Positions 1 to 11,800 of a DNA stretch of 64,000 nucleotides are shown piece by piece. The notes beneath the pieces are model-generated. The model saw only the letters and a list, made by a program, of their open reading frames with translations, made no database searches and was not told the DNA's origin. Source of the stretch: Dugong dugon. Its lineage: Eukaryota; Chordata; Mammalia; Sirenia; Dugongidae. Where the stretch lies: assembly GCA_030035585.1 (NCBI GenBank), contig CM057474.1:7362001-7426000 (forward strand), read 5' to 3'. The first letter of the stretch is position 1. Each line of letters starts with the position of its first letter. The translations under genes and the position numbers were made by a program.

Positions 1-258
1 ACACGAGCAAACATTGAAATATACTTGCATTGTCTGACCTGTCTCTGAACCATCTGCATGTGTCGTGAGAAAAGCAAGCCACAAATAGCCACCGATACCA
101 AAAAGAAGGATGTGTAGAAAACCTAAAGTACCTGCATCAAAACCATCTCAGCCAATCCAAAGACCTATGTACAAGAAAAGTAAATCTTTGTTATTATAAG
201 AGACTAAGATTTGGAACCAATGATTACATGAAATCACCACAGCAATAGTTGGCTAATA

Positions 259-277
259 CTTTTTTTTTTTTTTTTCC
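259..277. repeat. poly-T tract
   Basis: A run of about 19 T. No adjacent retroelement body is recognised, so it is either simple sequence or the tail of a minus-strand retroposon too diverged to see. Confidence 0.7.
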
Positions 278-329
278 AAATACAATTTTAGTTGGGCCCA
301 ATATAGAAAATACACAAAGCAGGATCACT

Positions 330-500
330 ATAGTTGAGATGGGAACGAGAGGTTCAAGGTCACTTGGATGACCTTCTGTCTCACCTCTTCTTGGTGGCCC
401 CATTTAAGTGGAGGAGTGGCATGATCAGATTTCTGTATGTGCACATGTATGTATGTTTTAAGATCAGCCTGGTAGCAGGAGGAAGAATAGGAGAGGGTGA
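330..500 (-). mobile_element. L2-like remnant
   Basis: The stretch with GGAGTGGCATGATCAGATTT followed by a TTTTAAGATCA-type motif resembles the antisense of mammalian L2, where a similar phrase recurs. It is very diverged and no ends or target duplication can be found. The 65-codon plus-strand frame here has no recognisable domain and is not called a gene. Confidence 0.35.
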
Positions 501-801
501 AGCTAACGAGCAGAGACAGAATGTGTGCTAAAATACAGAGAATCTGAAGACCTCAACTAAGTAGAGAGAAGAAGAGAAAGAAAAATAAAATATTAAAAGG
601 ATTTAAGACATTCAGCAGGGTAGCTAACTGAATTAGAAGATCAGTTGGAAAAGTAACTGAGGAATAATCTTTCCACTGGTTTTAATACATTTAACAATAA
701 ATATCTAACATTTCTACCTTATCACCTGTCTATTTTAAAATAATTTGTCAAATAGAACAATCAAGTGACTTACTGAATATTTATTATGTGCTTATCATAC
801 C

Positions 802-970
802 TCGGAGCCCTGGTGGTACAGTGGTTAAGAGCTCGGCTGCTAACCAAAAGGTCAGCAGTTCAAGTCCACTAGCCGATCCTCAGAAACCCTATGGGGCAGT
901 TCTACTCTGCCCTATAGGGTCACCATGAACTGAAATTGACTCTGTGGCACGGGGTTTGGTTTTTGTTTGG
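802..970 (+). mobile_element. tRNA-derived SINE, Afrotherian type, full length
   Basis: The element starts GGAGCCCTGGTGGTACAGTG, with a tRNA-like A box (TGGTACAGTGG) and a B box near GCAGTTCAAGTCC. A body with CCCTATGGGGCAGTTCTACTC follows, then the RTE-like end (GGGTCACCATGA). It closes with a T-rich tail (GGGGTTTGGTTTTTGTTT). It is flanked by the exact 9-bp duplication TATCATACC at 793-801 and 971-979, so both ends are defined. It is a retroposed Pol III element without coding capacity. Confidence 0.93.
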
Positions 971-979
971 TATCATACC

Positions 980-2440
980 ACATGTGCTTAACACATGACA
1001 CATGAGGAAAGTTAGATGAAATGATGGATATGTAATAAGCAGGCAATAATAAGAAATTACATATTATTTGGTTACAAAAACCATCAGACCGATAGATTGA
1101 AATGAGAAAGTATTTTGTAATTTTTTTTAAAATAAGGAAATTAAGCTTTGAATAGTAAGTATAGTAGAAAACACTAAAATTCAATTGTAGCTGAAAAGAA
1201 CATGCAGTATACTTGTTTAGACCCTTTGGTTTGCATGGACTTTCAACATCTACCCTATGAAGCAATCAGGCTCTACACGCGTGTCAATCTCTCAGGAATG
1301 GTGTATAAGTCAAGGAAGAATCCTGAGCAGAGGCTGCCATATGAAAACAATGACGGTCAAAGAGAAATTGCAGACAAGCGCTCTGCTCAGGAAGATCTCA
1401 GTGGAGGCCAAAGGGTGTAATCTTCTGGTTTCCTAATTTATCTTCTCACAACAGCACCCTTAGATCTTGATGCTGAATCAGAGCACTAAGCGTCACTTCA
1501 AGAAAGCAAGTGCTCAGTCGTGGATCACAGGCCAGTTCTGCTTTGATGCTCAGGGTCTGCCGACTGGTGAATTGGAAACTTGAAGTTTCTACACTGAAAG
1601 AAAGAACTTTGATATAAGCCTTGGGGCTGAAATATCAAGAAAGTACTTCTAAGAATCAATTGATGATAAAAGCTCTATCCTTTTTTAACTTACTTTTTGT
1701 GTGTGTGATAAGAATGGTACCAATTATCCTGTTTGCTAAGCTGGTTGGTTGTTCTTAGTGGCTGGATGCCCGTACTACATACTAAAGGAATGCTAACCAA
1801 AACAGAAATGTCAAATTACATCATTAATGTAAGGAAAACAATATCAAGAACCTTAGAACCTCAAAAATAAATTTTCCACTCAAGTAGTATTAGATAGAAC
1901 AGTAGGTATAAACACTCGAGTGCTTTAGTAAATGTGTAAATAATGATTTTATAAGCTTTCCCGTATTAAGTAGGATAAACTAGTGCAAATGGTTTCAAGC
2001 AATGGGAATATCAAAAATAAAACTCACTGGGCTTAAAACTCAGAAGAAATATATTTGGGACCACTAGAGTAAGTTTTATAGGACTAAAAGAAATGAAAGA
2101 ACAAGTTTGTACAAATTTTGAATGGTTAGACCAAAATATTTGCTCAAGTACGCATTACTCAGTATTTTCCTGAAAATCTATGAACTTTAGAATTATGTAT
2201 TTTTGTACTATATACAGTCCATATTCTTGGAGAAATCATGTGTCCCAAGAGCATAGAATTTTAATATAGTGGTGCTATATTAAACAAAATATGTAAAGGT
2301 ATTTTCTAGCTGCAGAGAAAGGGCTTTTCACATCTGATCTCATTTTGCTGGTTTATAAAATGAACAGATTGGTTCACATGATTTTTGAGACCCCTTCACA
2401 CACTGGACCTACAGGATATTAAATACCAAAAGACTACTTT
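980..2440. other. AT-rich unique sequence
   Basis: No gene or classifiable repeat was found. The two frames at 912-1265 (minus) and 1202-1420 (plus) have no recognisable motif, and the first runs into the SINE at 802-970. Confidence 0.5.
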
Positions 2441-2464
2441 TTTTTTCTTTTTATTCCTTATGTG

Positions 2465-2769
2465 CAGGTAGTTCCCGACTCATGATGGGGCTCTGTTCCA
2501 ATGGAAGGTTGTAAGTCGGATCCAATGTAAGTCGAATACTTCATTTTTTCTTTTTTAGTCTTCATTATTATTGCCTTTTATTATGAGTATCTTTATAAAT
2601 TCAATCTTTATTTGTCTTTGGGGTTGGCATGAGAATGCTCACATCTGCAAATTACGCGCTGCAACATTATGTATAGTACCTATTACTAAAGATAAGATGT
2701 ACAAAAAAAATGGACTGTCATAAGAGCAGTTTGTCGTACTCGAATACGTTATAAATTGGGAACTACCTG
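2465..2769. mobile_element. Tigger/pogo-like DNA transposon, non-autonomous
   Basis: The element of about 305 bp has 12-bp perfect terminal inverted repeats, CAGGTAGTTCCC at 2465-2476 and GGGAACTACCTG at 2758-2769. Subterminal GTAAGTCGGA / GTAAGTCGAA motifs are typical of Tigger-type elements. A TA follows the right end (2770-2771). The left flank reads TG, consistent with a mutated TA duplication. It has no transposase frame, so it is a deletion derivative mobilised in trans by a Tc1/mariner-superfamily transposase. Confidence 0.75.
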
Positions 2770-2771
2770 TA

Positions 2772-4320
2772 TAACTGTCCAAAATTTTTACCACTGGTGT
2801 ATCCCATTGTCTGTATTAATGTTTACAGAAGAACACTCTTACAAATGCCTTATCAAAGGTGTTGGAACTCTATGAAAGCATGCTTCTGGACACCAAATAC
2901 TCATTTTAAAAATGAAGAACACTTAGCAATTATACAAACGACTGTAGTAAATTTATTTTGACTAGATGGAATGTGATAATTTATCAGCAAAAAGTCCTAT
3001 GGGATAGATTTTACATTGTAAGTTAATCTCCCTTTTAAAATTGTAGTTGGAGTCTATGCACAAGTTCACTAGACTGATATGATGTTATTTACGTGAGAAT
3101 AACACCTACACATAACATCACGTTCATCATAAATTTTAAATAATTATTCTAGGCAGGAAAGTAATAAATGAAAAATGTTAACTTTTGAAGTAAGCAAGTG
3201 TTTAAGATTAAGACAATAATACATTCTGCAAACTATAGTCACAAGCAAGTCCAAGTAAAAGTAAGTTAAGAATCTTAATAGACATTTCAGACACGTGTCT
3301 AAAAAGTAAAAGATCCAAAATTCATGAAACTTCTTGTCTTATACATCAAATGAAGAAGCACAAAGAGAATTGGTACACTCTCTTCATTTTGCAAGATGAG
3401 GCAACAGGGGCTCAGCATAATTATTTGGGTTTAAAACTTATCTAGATTAATTTCGGTGACTCATGGGACATACCTTATCCCAACCACTTTTTATGCCTTT
3501 GGAGTTCTTTGGGAAGGAGGTAGCCTGGTTTTAACACATTTAGCCTCCAGGTGGGAGCCTTTTGAAGTGGTAAAACTCAAAAATCCTGAGTGGGAGCCTC
3601 ATTTTTGCACAGATTGAGCATTGTCTTAGGTGATGCCTTCTGGGTGTGTGATTTTTCTAAACTTTTGACAGGCTTTCCTTTACTTCTGTGAGATAAGCCT
3701 CCTCACTATGTTTCCCAGATACTATGTTCTCCTGAGAATGTACTTATCGTGAGAATAAGCTATTGACAGTCTTCATTCAGTCATAGTGGCCATTTTCTCC
3801 TTTATGCCATTCATTGTTTCCAGGTGTTACTGGCTCCCTTCTTTTCTAGCTTCCAAACAGCAAGTAAGTGCCTTTCCAATAAGGAATAATGCATTGCAGT
3901 GGTACTCTTCAAGAGAGTCGAACTCCTATAACTTATTCTTAACACGCATTCATTGACTCATGTCGGTAGGATTTACTATGTCCTGGCATCCACTGGGAGA
4001 TACGTGATCCCAGATAATGAGTATCATGGAGTCTGCTGGGATGTATGTGATATCAGATAATGAGTATCAAAATCCATAATTCATAACAAAAATTCCATAT
4101 TGGTCCTTTAATCAGCATGCCCTCCATTAGTGAAAACACATAGTATCAACAAAAAATTCAAAGGAGAAAACAATTGGATCACCCAAGGATTAAGTAAACC
4201 AGAGTATTTAGAACGCTTAATATTATTCAGTTCATGTTTAATTAAAAATTACCTAACCCAGATTTTCTCAGAGCAACGTATGTATTGTTCTACAACAACA
4301 CTTAAATTTCCATACTGAAA
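2772..4320. other. AT-rich unique sequence
   Basis: No open frame with a recognisable domain and no identifiable repeat. A short imperfect duplication is present near 3990-4080: two copies of a phrase around GATAATGAGTATCA, about 45 bp apart. Confidence 0.45.
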
Positions 4321-4324
4321 TACT

Positions 4325-4455
4325 CAGATTGTCTACTCACTAGATTATGAGCTGCTTGACAGCAAGAGGTATATTTGCTTCATTTTGATATTCACCATAC
4401 CCAAATACCCTAGAATAAAGTGTGACATTAAAAAATGTTGGATAGATGAATGAAC
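4325..4455 (+). mobile_element. L2 3'-end fragment
   Basis: It matches the 3' end of mammalian L2: CTAGATTATGAGCTGCTTGA, then a CCCAAATACCCTAGAATA-type segment, ending TGGATAGATGAATGAA, as expected for the L2 terminal repeat. It is old and diverged and has no coding content. Confidence 0.6.
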
Positions 4456-4459
4456 ATTT

Positions 4460-5080
4460 CACATAATATATTGTACACTGTACTGAAGACACCTGACAAT
4501 AAAAAAGATGTTACTTATATTTGGAAAGCTCAATGCTAAATATTATTTCAGATTTAAATTCAGCTATGGCTTTTTTGACCCCAGTAATTTTTTAAACTTT
4601 AGGTACATTACTGAGTAATCCCCCTGCTCAGTTCATGGCACATCATCACCATTAGTTCATAACAGTTTCCTTTGGTTTTATAATTTTTCTTTAATTTTTG
4701 AATAGCAAAGCAATTTTTTTTTCATTTCTATAAGCCATATATGAGAATATTTCTTCCTAGAAAAGACTAGGATAAGTCTTTGGGATTTTTGACAATTTTA
4801 CAGGTAAAAAATTCTATCTCATTATAGTTTTAATCTTAATTTTTATAATCTGAAATTGGACTTTTTAAAAATATGTTTAAGGGCTGTTTGAATTTTTTTT
4901 TTCTTTATGAACTATGTGTTTATATCTGGTCACTTTAAAACTCTGGTCAATTTTTTTTTTTGACCTTTTTTTTCCCTCACATGAGAATGTCTTACATTCT
5001 AAATTTCCGGTAAGTGAAAATGCTCCATAATATCAAATGTACTAATTACCTCATATGCTTCCAAATCACTGCCTCTACTA
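4460..5080. other. AT-rich unique sequence with T-runs
   Basis: Contains several T-runs of 8-11 bases (4717, 4897, 4951, 4967) but no gene or assignable repeat. Confidence 0.45.
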
Positions 5081-5849
5081 CATGGCGTCTAACAGTCCTT
5101 CTAGGACCTGAAATCCACTGACTCTGCCATCTTTACACTGACCCCCCAATTTCATCTCTTCTACCATTAGCCATCTATTTTTTCCGACAGCACTTATTAT
5201 CATTCTCTTTCGTACACCATCGTCTTGATCAATCCAGCAGTTTCCTAGTTGGCAAAACCAAAGTCCTGTAAGTATAATTCTCCACTTACTCTATGTCTGC
5301 ATCTGCATAGCCAGTCATGGCTAGAGACAAACCTAGAACCATGCTGACTGGTTTAACTTTAAAATCAGGAACACTAATTTCAAGGATGCCTTTAATGCTA
5401 CTCATGCTGCTCAGAAAAAAAAAACTCAGAAAAAAAATTTTTTTTCTGGACAGTTTGTTCCTTTACTGTTCAAGAAACTATTTCATAACTTTCCTCTCTG
5501 CAGTCTTAAATATTTGTCTCCCCATCCTTACTCGGAACTGATATCCTGACTTCTTCCTTCACTGATGAATCTGGTAACTTCAAAACCATCACATTCACCC
5601 ATCAATCTATCATGCTGCTACCAAAGAGGTGCCCATGCTTTTAGCTACGGCTGAATCTTCCACATGTCCACAGTAGATCTTGTCAGCTCTTGCTTTCTCA
5701 GTACATTTTTCTAGCATTTTTCCCCTCTATTTCCTGAATAATCTTTTTTTTTTTTTTCTGCTATACTGATCATTACAATCAGAATAAACATGCATCCACA
5801 AAAACACTAAAGTTGCTTTTGCCAGTGTTACCGGTGGTCAATTTTTAGT

Positions 5850-6225
5850 TCTCATTTTACTTGACTCTCAGCAGTATTTAACACAGGTGATTGCTCTTTC
5901 AAACACTTTCTTTACTAGGCTTCCAAGGTGCCCTGCTTTCCTGAATTCCTTCTGATAACAAGTTCTGTTCAGTTCCTTTCTTGGTTTCTCATATCTTCTA
6001 CCTCTTAATATTGGAAAGCCAAAAAGGCTTGCTCCTTGATTCTCTCCTCTTGCCTTTGAACATTCACTTCTTGGTCATCTCATCCCTTTTCTTGGCTTTA
6101 ATACAATCTACATACTAAGAATTTCCTAATCTACATCTCCAATCCAAAATTTTCCCCTGAACCTCAGGTCTACGTAACAACTGTTTACTCAAAATCACTT
6201 CATTGTCCAGTAGAAACCTCATACG
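5850..6225 (+). mobile_element. L2 reverse-transcriptase region remnant
   Basis: The stretch GGCTTTAATACAATCTACAT ... CTACATCTCCAATCC ... CCCCTGAACCTCAGGTCTA follows the L2 segment that encodes the RT active-site region (the YADD block and the residues after it). The frame is destroyed. The pyrimidine-rich 5090-5850 stretch just upstream may be more of the same element but was not assignable. Confidence 0.5.
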
Positions 6226-6403
6226 TGACAAAACTAAAGGTAAGTTTGTTACAGTTTTCTCAAAACATATATGTTTTTATCACCTACTACTTTCCCAAAT
6301 CTACATTAGGTTTTCAAGGTGTGCTAGTTACTTGATACTTACAAACTAGACATTCTAAATCCTTTGTGAATGGTCAAATTTACAAATTTTGCAATAGCAT
6401 ATA

Positions 6404-6611
6404 CCGTATTTTTATGCAAATAACACGTGCCTTCTACGTTTGTTTGCCAGCCGCTCCCTCCCCTCTTAAGCTATTTTCATAAGCACCACTATGCCAATTT
6501 TTTTTTTGCTGTAAAAAAATTTTCATAGCGTGCTTACGAAAATATCTTCGGGGGGGTGGCAGTTGGCAAACAAACATAGAAGGTGCACATTATATTTGCA
6601 TAAAAATACGA
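6404..6611. mobile_element. palindromic mariner-type MITE
   Basis: The two ends, CCGTATTTTTATGCAAATA and its complement ending GCATAAAAATACGA, are inverted repeats of about 50 bp that include GTTTGTTTGCCAG / TTGGCAAACAAAC. A second internal inverted pair (AGCTATTTTCATAAGCA against TGCTTACGAAAATAT) continues the palindrome, so the whole 208 bp can fold into one hairpin. TA lies immediately outside both ends (6402-6403 and 6612-6613), the Tc1/mariner signature. It has no coding capacity. Confidence 0.78.
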
Positions 6612-6684
6612 TAATTTCTCTCGTATAAAGTCGGTAAAAATGACTGAAAGTTTAAGTAGGCCAGTCAAATAGTTAATGAGAATT

Positions 6685-6709
6685 TTATATATATATATAT
6701 ATATATATA
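6685..6709. repeat. (TA)n microsatellite
   Basis: About 12 uninterrupted TA units. Confidence 0.9.
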
Positions 6710-7040
6710 AATGTATGGAAAACAACAATGCCTCTTTGAATTTTCCCAACACCAAAGTATGTGCACAGGGTATGTGATTAAAATTTGTGGATGCACACAT
6801 TACTACAAGTATTTATGGGCTTTCAGGGTTCTTCACAAACAAGGAGAACGTGAAATCTTCATGTGCCCACCATCTTATCCAATATTAATAAAATTCTGCA
6901 AATTTTTTACATTATAAACTATAACATTACCCATTAACATTGTAGGATCAATTAAAATTCTACCGTATTAAAATATTTAATCCATCCTTAACCACTGCAA
7001 GCCACAGAAATCTCTACCTCTTCTCAAATTCCAGAATAAG

Positions 7041-7177
7041 TACTGTTTGGGAGAATGACTTGGTGATCTGCTTCCATAAAGATTACAGCCAACAAGAACC
7101 TATGAAGCGGATCTATTCTGCCACACATGGGGTCGCTATGAATCAGAGTTGGCTAGACGGCACCTAACAACAGCAAC
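7041..7177 (+). mobile_element. SINE, 5'-truncated, long-body type
   Basis: Only the right part is present. It contains GGTGATCTGCTTCCATAAAG and ATTACAGCC, then GGGGTCGCTATGAATCAGAG, ending GGCACCTAACAACAGCAAC. This CACCTAACAAC terminus matches the end of the RTE copies in the window. The tRNA head is missing. Confidence 0.85.
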
Positions 7178-7398
7178 GTATCACATGTACGGGAAGGTTG
7201 GAAAGTATCCCAAAGAATCCTAAATCCAATTTGTTAACTTTATTCCTAGATGAAGTAGCTGAGTTTGAGAGAGATAAAGTGAATTATCAAAGCAAGGTCA
7301 CTTAACATCTATTAATATCGTGATATTTTGACTGACCCAATTACAATACATACAATAGTAAATAATTAACAATACTTATAACACCTAAAATCAGAAGG

Positions 7399-7605
7399 TT
7401 GTTGTTGTTAGTTGCTACTGGGTTGATTTCAATTCATGACAACCACATGTGTGCAGAGTAGAACTACTCTATGGGGTTTACAAGGCTGTGACCTTTCAGA
7501 AGAAGATAGCCAGGCCTGTCTTCCAAGGCACCTCTGGGTGGGTTCCAACTGCCAAGCTTTTGACTAGTAGTCAAGCACTTAACCATTTGCACCATCCAGG
7601 GACTC
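7399..7605 (-). mobile_element. SINE, full length, long-body type
   Basis: Read on the minus strand it opens GAGTCCCTGGATGGTGCAAA, carries the tRNA-like head and ends ...CAACTAACAACAACAACC, the RTE-type 3' terminus. AAAAT occurs on both flanks, but a clean target duplication could not be fixed. A 68-codon plus-strand frame lies almost entirely within it and is an accident of the repeat. Confidence 0.9.
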
Positions 7606-7609
7606 AAAA

Positions 7610-8880
7610 TACCAGCCTAGTGAAATATTCTGATGTAAAGATACTGAGAATATAATTCAATAAATATCTTTTTGATTAGTAGTTATAATGACTACATAAT
7701 AGAGGTATAATAATCATTACAAAATCAGTAAATAAAAGGCCAAACTTCGAAGGCAAATTTTTGAAGATATTCTCATATATATTAGTCTTCTTTACCACAA
7801 GGGTTAGATAGCAGCAGTTCTTACTATAATCTTTCTATTTAGAAAAAACTCCCAAATAAGTTTCCAGAGAAAAATTCCAGAAACTTAAATGCTTACCTAA
7901 GAACTTTCACCAATGAGATTGTTTCACAAAAATATAGTTTAACAGTAATTTTGGTAAAACTTAATTTTCAAAATGTAGTTAAAGCAGCACGCTTCTTGAA
8001 ATAAACATGAGATTACTTATAAAGATAATTTAAGTGTATCACAACATTAACAAGGAGAATAAATCTGCATATTTATTTCATTCCAAGAACCAATTATATG
8101 CAAAAAATGAGAAAAATTACTCACATCAACCTAACCATTGTTGACAAATAACACCCAGAATCAAATTTTAAATATGAGTCTGCTGTGCATAAAAACACAC
8201 TATAGGATATAGACAGTGTAAATGGACTTTTTTTTTTCTCTCTCAACAATCACAGGCAAGAGAAGAACTAATTGAAAACCAATAAATTAAGTACAGTGCA
8301 GTCAGCGGTCTCTAGCTAAGTCAACCTGTACATCAATAGGTCATTCTCAGTTAATTAAGTGAAGACATAATCAGCTTAATTTATGTAGTTCACAGAAGTT
8401 AATGATATCATAGTACAGTACCTGACGTTTGGCCTGTCTATATAACTTGTTTTATGTTCAGTGTAGTCTGATGTCTCCTAGAATGGACACTTAATTTCTG
8501 TAGTTTGCATTCAATGCTTGTCTTCGTGTAGAAGATGGGAAATTTGACATCAAAAAAAGGAAGATAAAAGATCACTCAAACAAACAGTTATTTAAAAAAT
8601 TACCTAATGTTTCAGTGAATTATTTTCATTAATCGTGAAATGTAAACTACAGTAATGAGAACTTTTCTAAAACAAGAGCAAATATTAAAATAAGATTTTA
8701 CCACAAAAAATTTTTAAATATGATTGGCATAAATGCATATAATACACATGTTTAGATATTAAAAAGACAAACCAGTCAAGAACTACATGAAAAATTTTGT
8801 GCAATCATAAAATATATAAGCATGAACTTAAAAGATGTAAGATGTAAAAATCTGTAAGTGATGTATTTCAACTCTAGATT
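7610..8880. other. AT-rich unique sequence flanking the candidate exon
   Basis: No repeat or gene recognised. If the exon at 8887-8962 is real, this is intron downstream of it on the minus strand. Confidence 0.4.
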
Positions 8881-8886
8881 TTATAC

Positions 8887-8962
8887 CTGCTAGGAGACCA
8901 TCTTCTTTCTCAGGAAGAGTTTCTTTCCACTGTCTCTGTAGCTCATCTTCTCTCTTCTGAGG
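8887..8962 (-). CDS. candidate internal exon, gene not recognised
   Basis: On the minus strand a 76-bp segment is bounded by an AG acceptor (...AAACTCGCAG, preceded by a T-rich TTTGTCTTTGTGTGTAA tract) and a GT donor (GCAG|GTATAA). Only one forward frame is open throughout (entering phase 0, leaving phase 1); the other two contain stops. It encodes about 25 charged residues beginning PQKREDELQRQW and ending EDGLLA, which could be helical or coiled-coil. The segment is more GC-rich than its surroundings and is not in any repeat I recognise. The donor is weak (GTATAA). I do not recognise the gene, and a chance match to splice signals remains possible. Confidence 0.42.
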
Positions 8963-8969
8963 CTGCGAG

Positions 8970-10830
8970 TTTACACACAAAGACAAACCACAATGTCAAC
9001 CAATTGGACCTCACTTAAGGAACCTAGGGGATCGATTTGTAAAGCAAAGAATGAACAGGACCCTATTTCTGAAGTACATTGCTCAAACTGCTCTTTCATT
9101 AAAAGATGCTCTTTCTTATTGATTCTGGCTTAAGTAATGAGAAAGCTTATCCAAAAATCTTTAGCATTTGGGCTGAAGTTAAGGAAATCAATACAGTCAT
9201 TTCCCATTTGAACTGCATATGTGAGTTTCACTTACGAGAGACAAGACAAAGCCAAATTCAGATAAATCGATAGCATTGTCAATAGAACATGAAGCTGACA
9301 AACGGTGCTTTTCAGCAATTCAAGTGAGCTGTAAACATACAAAGACTAACCAACGACAATGTTTTGCCATTAACAGTTTTTAATTGGTACACAAGTTATA
9401 TGTGAATGTGACTTCCTAGGAATAAAAAGAGAACCAACTTCAGCATCATTGAGGCATGCTTTCACTAGTGTTTTTCTGTATCTGTCAAAGTAAATTAAGA
9501 CTTTAATTAGGCAGAGTGTATTTGGATATCAAATATTCTATATAATTCACTGAAAGACTGTATGAACATAGCAAGAGTACATATAAATGCATCCTACCTT
9601 TTGGAACATGCTATTTAAAAAACTGCTTTAGACTTACAGAGGGTTATAATATGTTTTAATAAAGTTAAAGCATTATTTCTAAATTTGAGGAACTAAAGCC
9701 TTTAGGGAATCATTGCCCTTGCAATTTTTCCAAATGCTTCAAAATCTTTAAAAATATTTCTAGTTTTAAATGAAGGATTCTAGCATTTACTCAAATGACT
9801 TTAAAAGTGTTTCATATCAATTATAACCTGCACTAAAAAATACTAAGCCATTACAGTTTGCCATTACCCTGAACTATTCAGGAAAATTGCTGTACAGAGA
9901 GCTAAATATAATTCATAACATGCTAAGATAGGCATATCATTAAAATGCAGATAAAACCTTTGTTTTTAATAAAAAATGATATAACAAACGGAAAAGGTTA
10001 ATTGAAAAGCAAAATAAACTACCGAGTTTAGTAAGGCACATTACCTAGATTAACAGAAATCAATGAAATCATTAAAACAATTAATAACTTAGAGCTCCAT
10101 TCAGACTAAGATAAACTCTGTGGCTATTAGAATGCGGATACAAGGCTACAGAGACATATCTATTCTGACTGGGTAATTTCCTCTCCTCTGTAACAGTTCA
10201 GTAATATACGCAACTGGCATTATATGGCCACTCATTTCTTCTTGGAACACAAGAGTTACCCCATGCTTTTTGTTCTCTATGCTAAGGGAATCATATAAAC
10301 CATAGTCATTAGAGAAGGGAATATATTTTCCCCCAGTCTTTAGGATATAAAATGAGTCATTAAAGCATCAGTAGTACTAAGCAAATTCTCATAATTGCTC
10401 AGCTTGTTCCCTGGATATAAAATGTTCAGAGTCCTACTTATCCTTCATTCATAAACAATTCTGTATATACAGGAAAGGAAGGCACAGACACCTTCTAAAT
10501 GACTATGGGCATACACCTAAAGACAACACCTACTTCTCTGAATATTGTATTCTAGGAAGAAAACTAAAATAGTCAAACTCTTCTAACTTCATGAGTGACA
10601 CATACACAAAAAAGTTATAATACCAGATGCCCTCTTTTTGCCCAGTACACACACACACACACATAAAAGCAAGGTGAATCTCTACAAATAGAAACAGATA
10701 TGAAAGATAATGTTATGAAGCCAAAAAGGATGCTTGGATTTTTAACTTCATTCCAAAGCATCAGCCTTGATCAAAAGGAAACTTGTAACTTAGCGCTACA
10801 TAACAAAAAGAAAAGAAAAAGAGAACATTT
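8970..10830. other. AT-rich unique sequence
   Basis: Apart from a short CA repeat at 10647-10662, no repeat or coding frame was recognised. It would be intron upstream of the candidate exon on the minus strand. Confidence 0.4.
10647..10662. repeat. (AC)8 microsatellite
   Basis: Eight AC units. Confidence 0.85.
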
Positions 10831-10838
10831 TAGAAGTA

Positions 10839-10989
10839 GGAGCCCTGATGGCACAGTGGTTAAGAGCAATGGCTGCTAACCAAAAAGTCAGCAGTTCGAG
10901 TCCATCAGTTGCTTCTTGGAAATCCTGTGGGACAGATCTACTCTGTCCTATAGGGTCACTATGAGTCAGAATTGATGCAATGGGTTTTT
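10839..10989 (+). mobile_element. SINE, full length, short-body type
   Basis: Starts GGAGCCCTGATGGCACAGTG, has the B box in GCAGTTCGAGTCC, the CTCTGTCCTATAGGGTCACT block, and ends ATGGGTTTTTC. The target duplication is not clear. Confidence 0.92.
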
Positions 10990-10994
10990 CAACA

Positions 10995-11560
10995 GGTTGC
11001 CTATTTTAAAGCCCCATTGTCACCACCCTCAAATGCTAAGATTCAATGTCCAAATACTTTTGTTAGCTTTAGATTAAAACTAAAAATGTGCTGGTGATCC
11101 CCAGTAGCAATTAACCCTAAAATAATCCATTCTTTTGAATCAAATCTTTGTATTGAATAAAGAGAAATCGATCTTATTAAAGAAAATCAAACCTTATTCA
11201 TTAATTTAATCTCTAGTTAAGGAAATGCAAATTATTAGTAAATGTTTATGAAATAAAATGCAAGCAATCCAAAACTGAAATCTTAGGTTTTATGAAAGGG
11301 ATTCTGGTGAATAATATTACAGAAGAAGGTTGTATATAGATATCTAAGAAAGAACATGAATGGTTTATAAAATATCAATAATATGAATAACAATAGTATA
11401 TCAAGCACAGACACGTTCATTCTTAATCCCAGCCTCTAGGGAAAGGGATATCCCAATTTAGAGAAATAGCATAATTCATGTAGACAATGCATATAATTTA
11501 AACTAAATATTACAAAGACCCATGCAAGCTTAATGAATCGCTATAACATACTAAAATTGA
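10995..11560. other. AT-rich unique sequence
   Basis: Nothing recognised. Confidence 0.4.
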
Positions 11561-11562
11561 AT

Positions 11563-11800
11563 TGCAGCTGGACTCTGGAGACAGGCAGACTTTGGTTTGA
11601 CCTCAGAGCTCCGCCATTTGCTAGCTGTGGTGACCTTGGGAATTTTTAAAATATTTTTGTGAGAGTTTCCTTATCTGTAAAAAGACGAGAAAGTAATAAA
11701 ACATTCTCACAGCGTTATCGTGAGGATTAGATCAAGTGATCTATGTCCCACTTAGCACAATGCCTAGCACATATTAGGCCGCATCAAATGCTTCTAAATC
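11563..11800 (+). mobile_element. MIR SINE
   Basis: The MIR core is readable: GCTAGCTGTGGTGACCTTGG, then TTTCCTTATCTGTAAAAAGA, GTGAGGATTAGATCAAGTGA and CAATGCCTAGCACATATTAG. This order and strand match the MIR consensus. It is ancient, mammal-wide and non-coding. Confidence 0.8.

Noticed and set aside
802..970. tRNA gene, suggested by A- and B-box-like sequences in the SINE heads
   Set aside because: The heads lack a foldable acceptor stem and continue into an RTE-like tail; they are SINE promoters.
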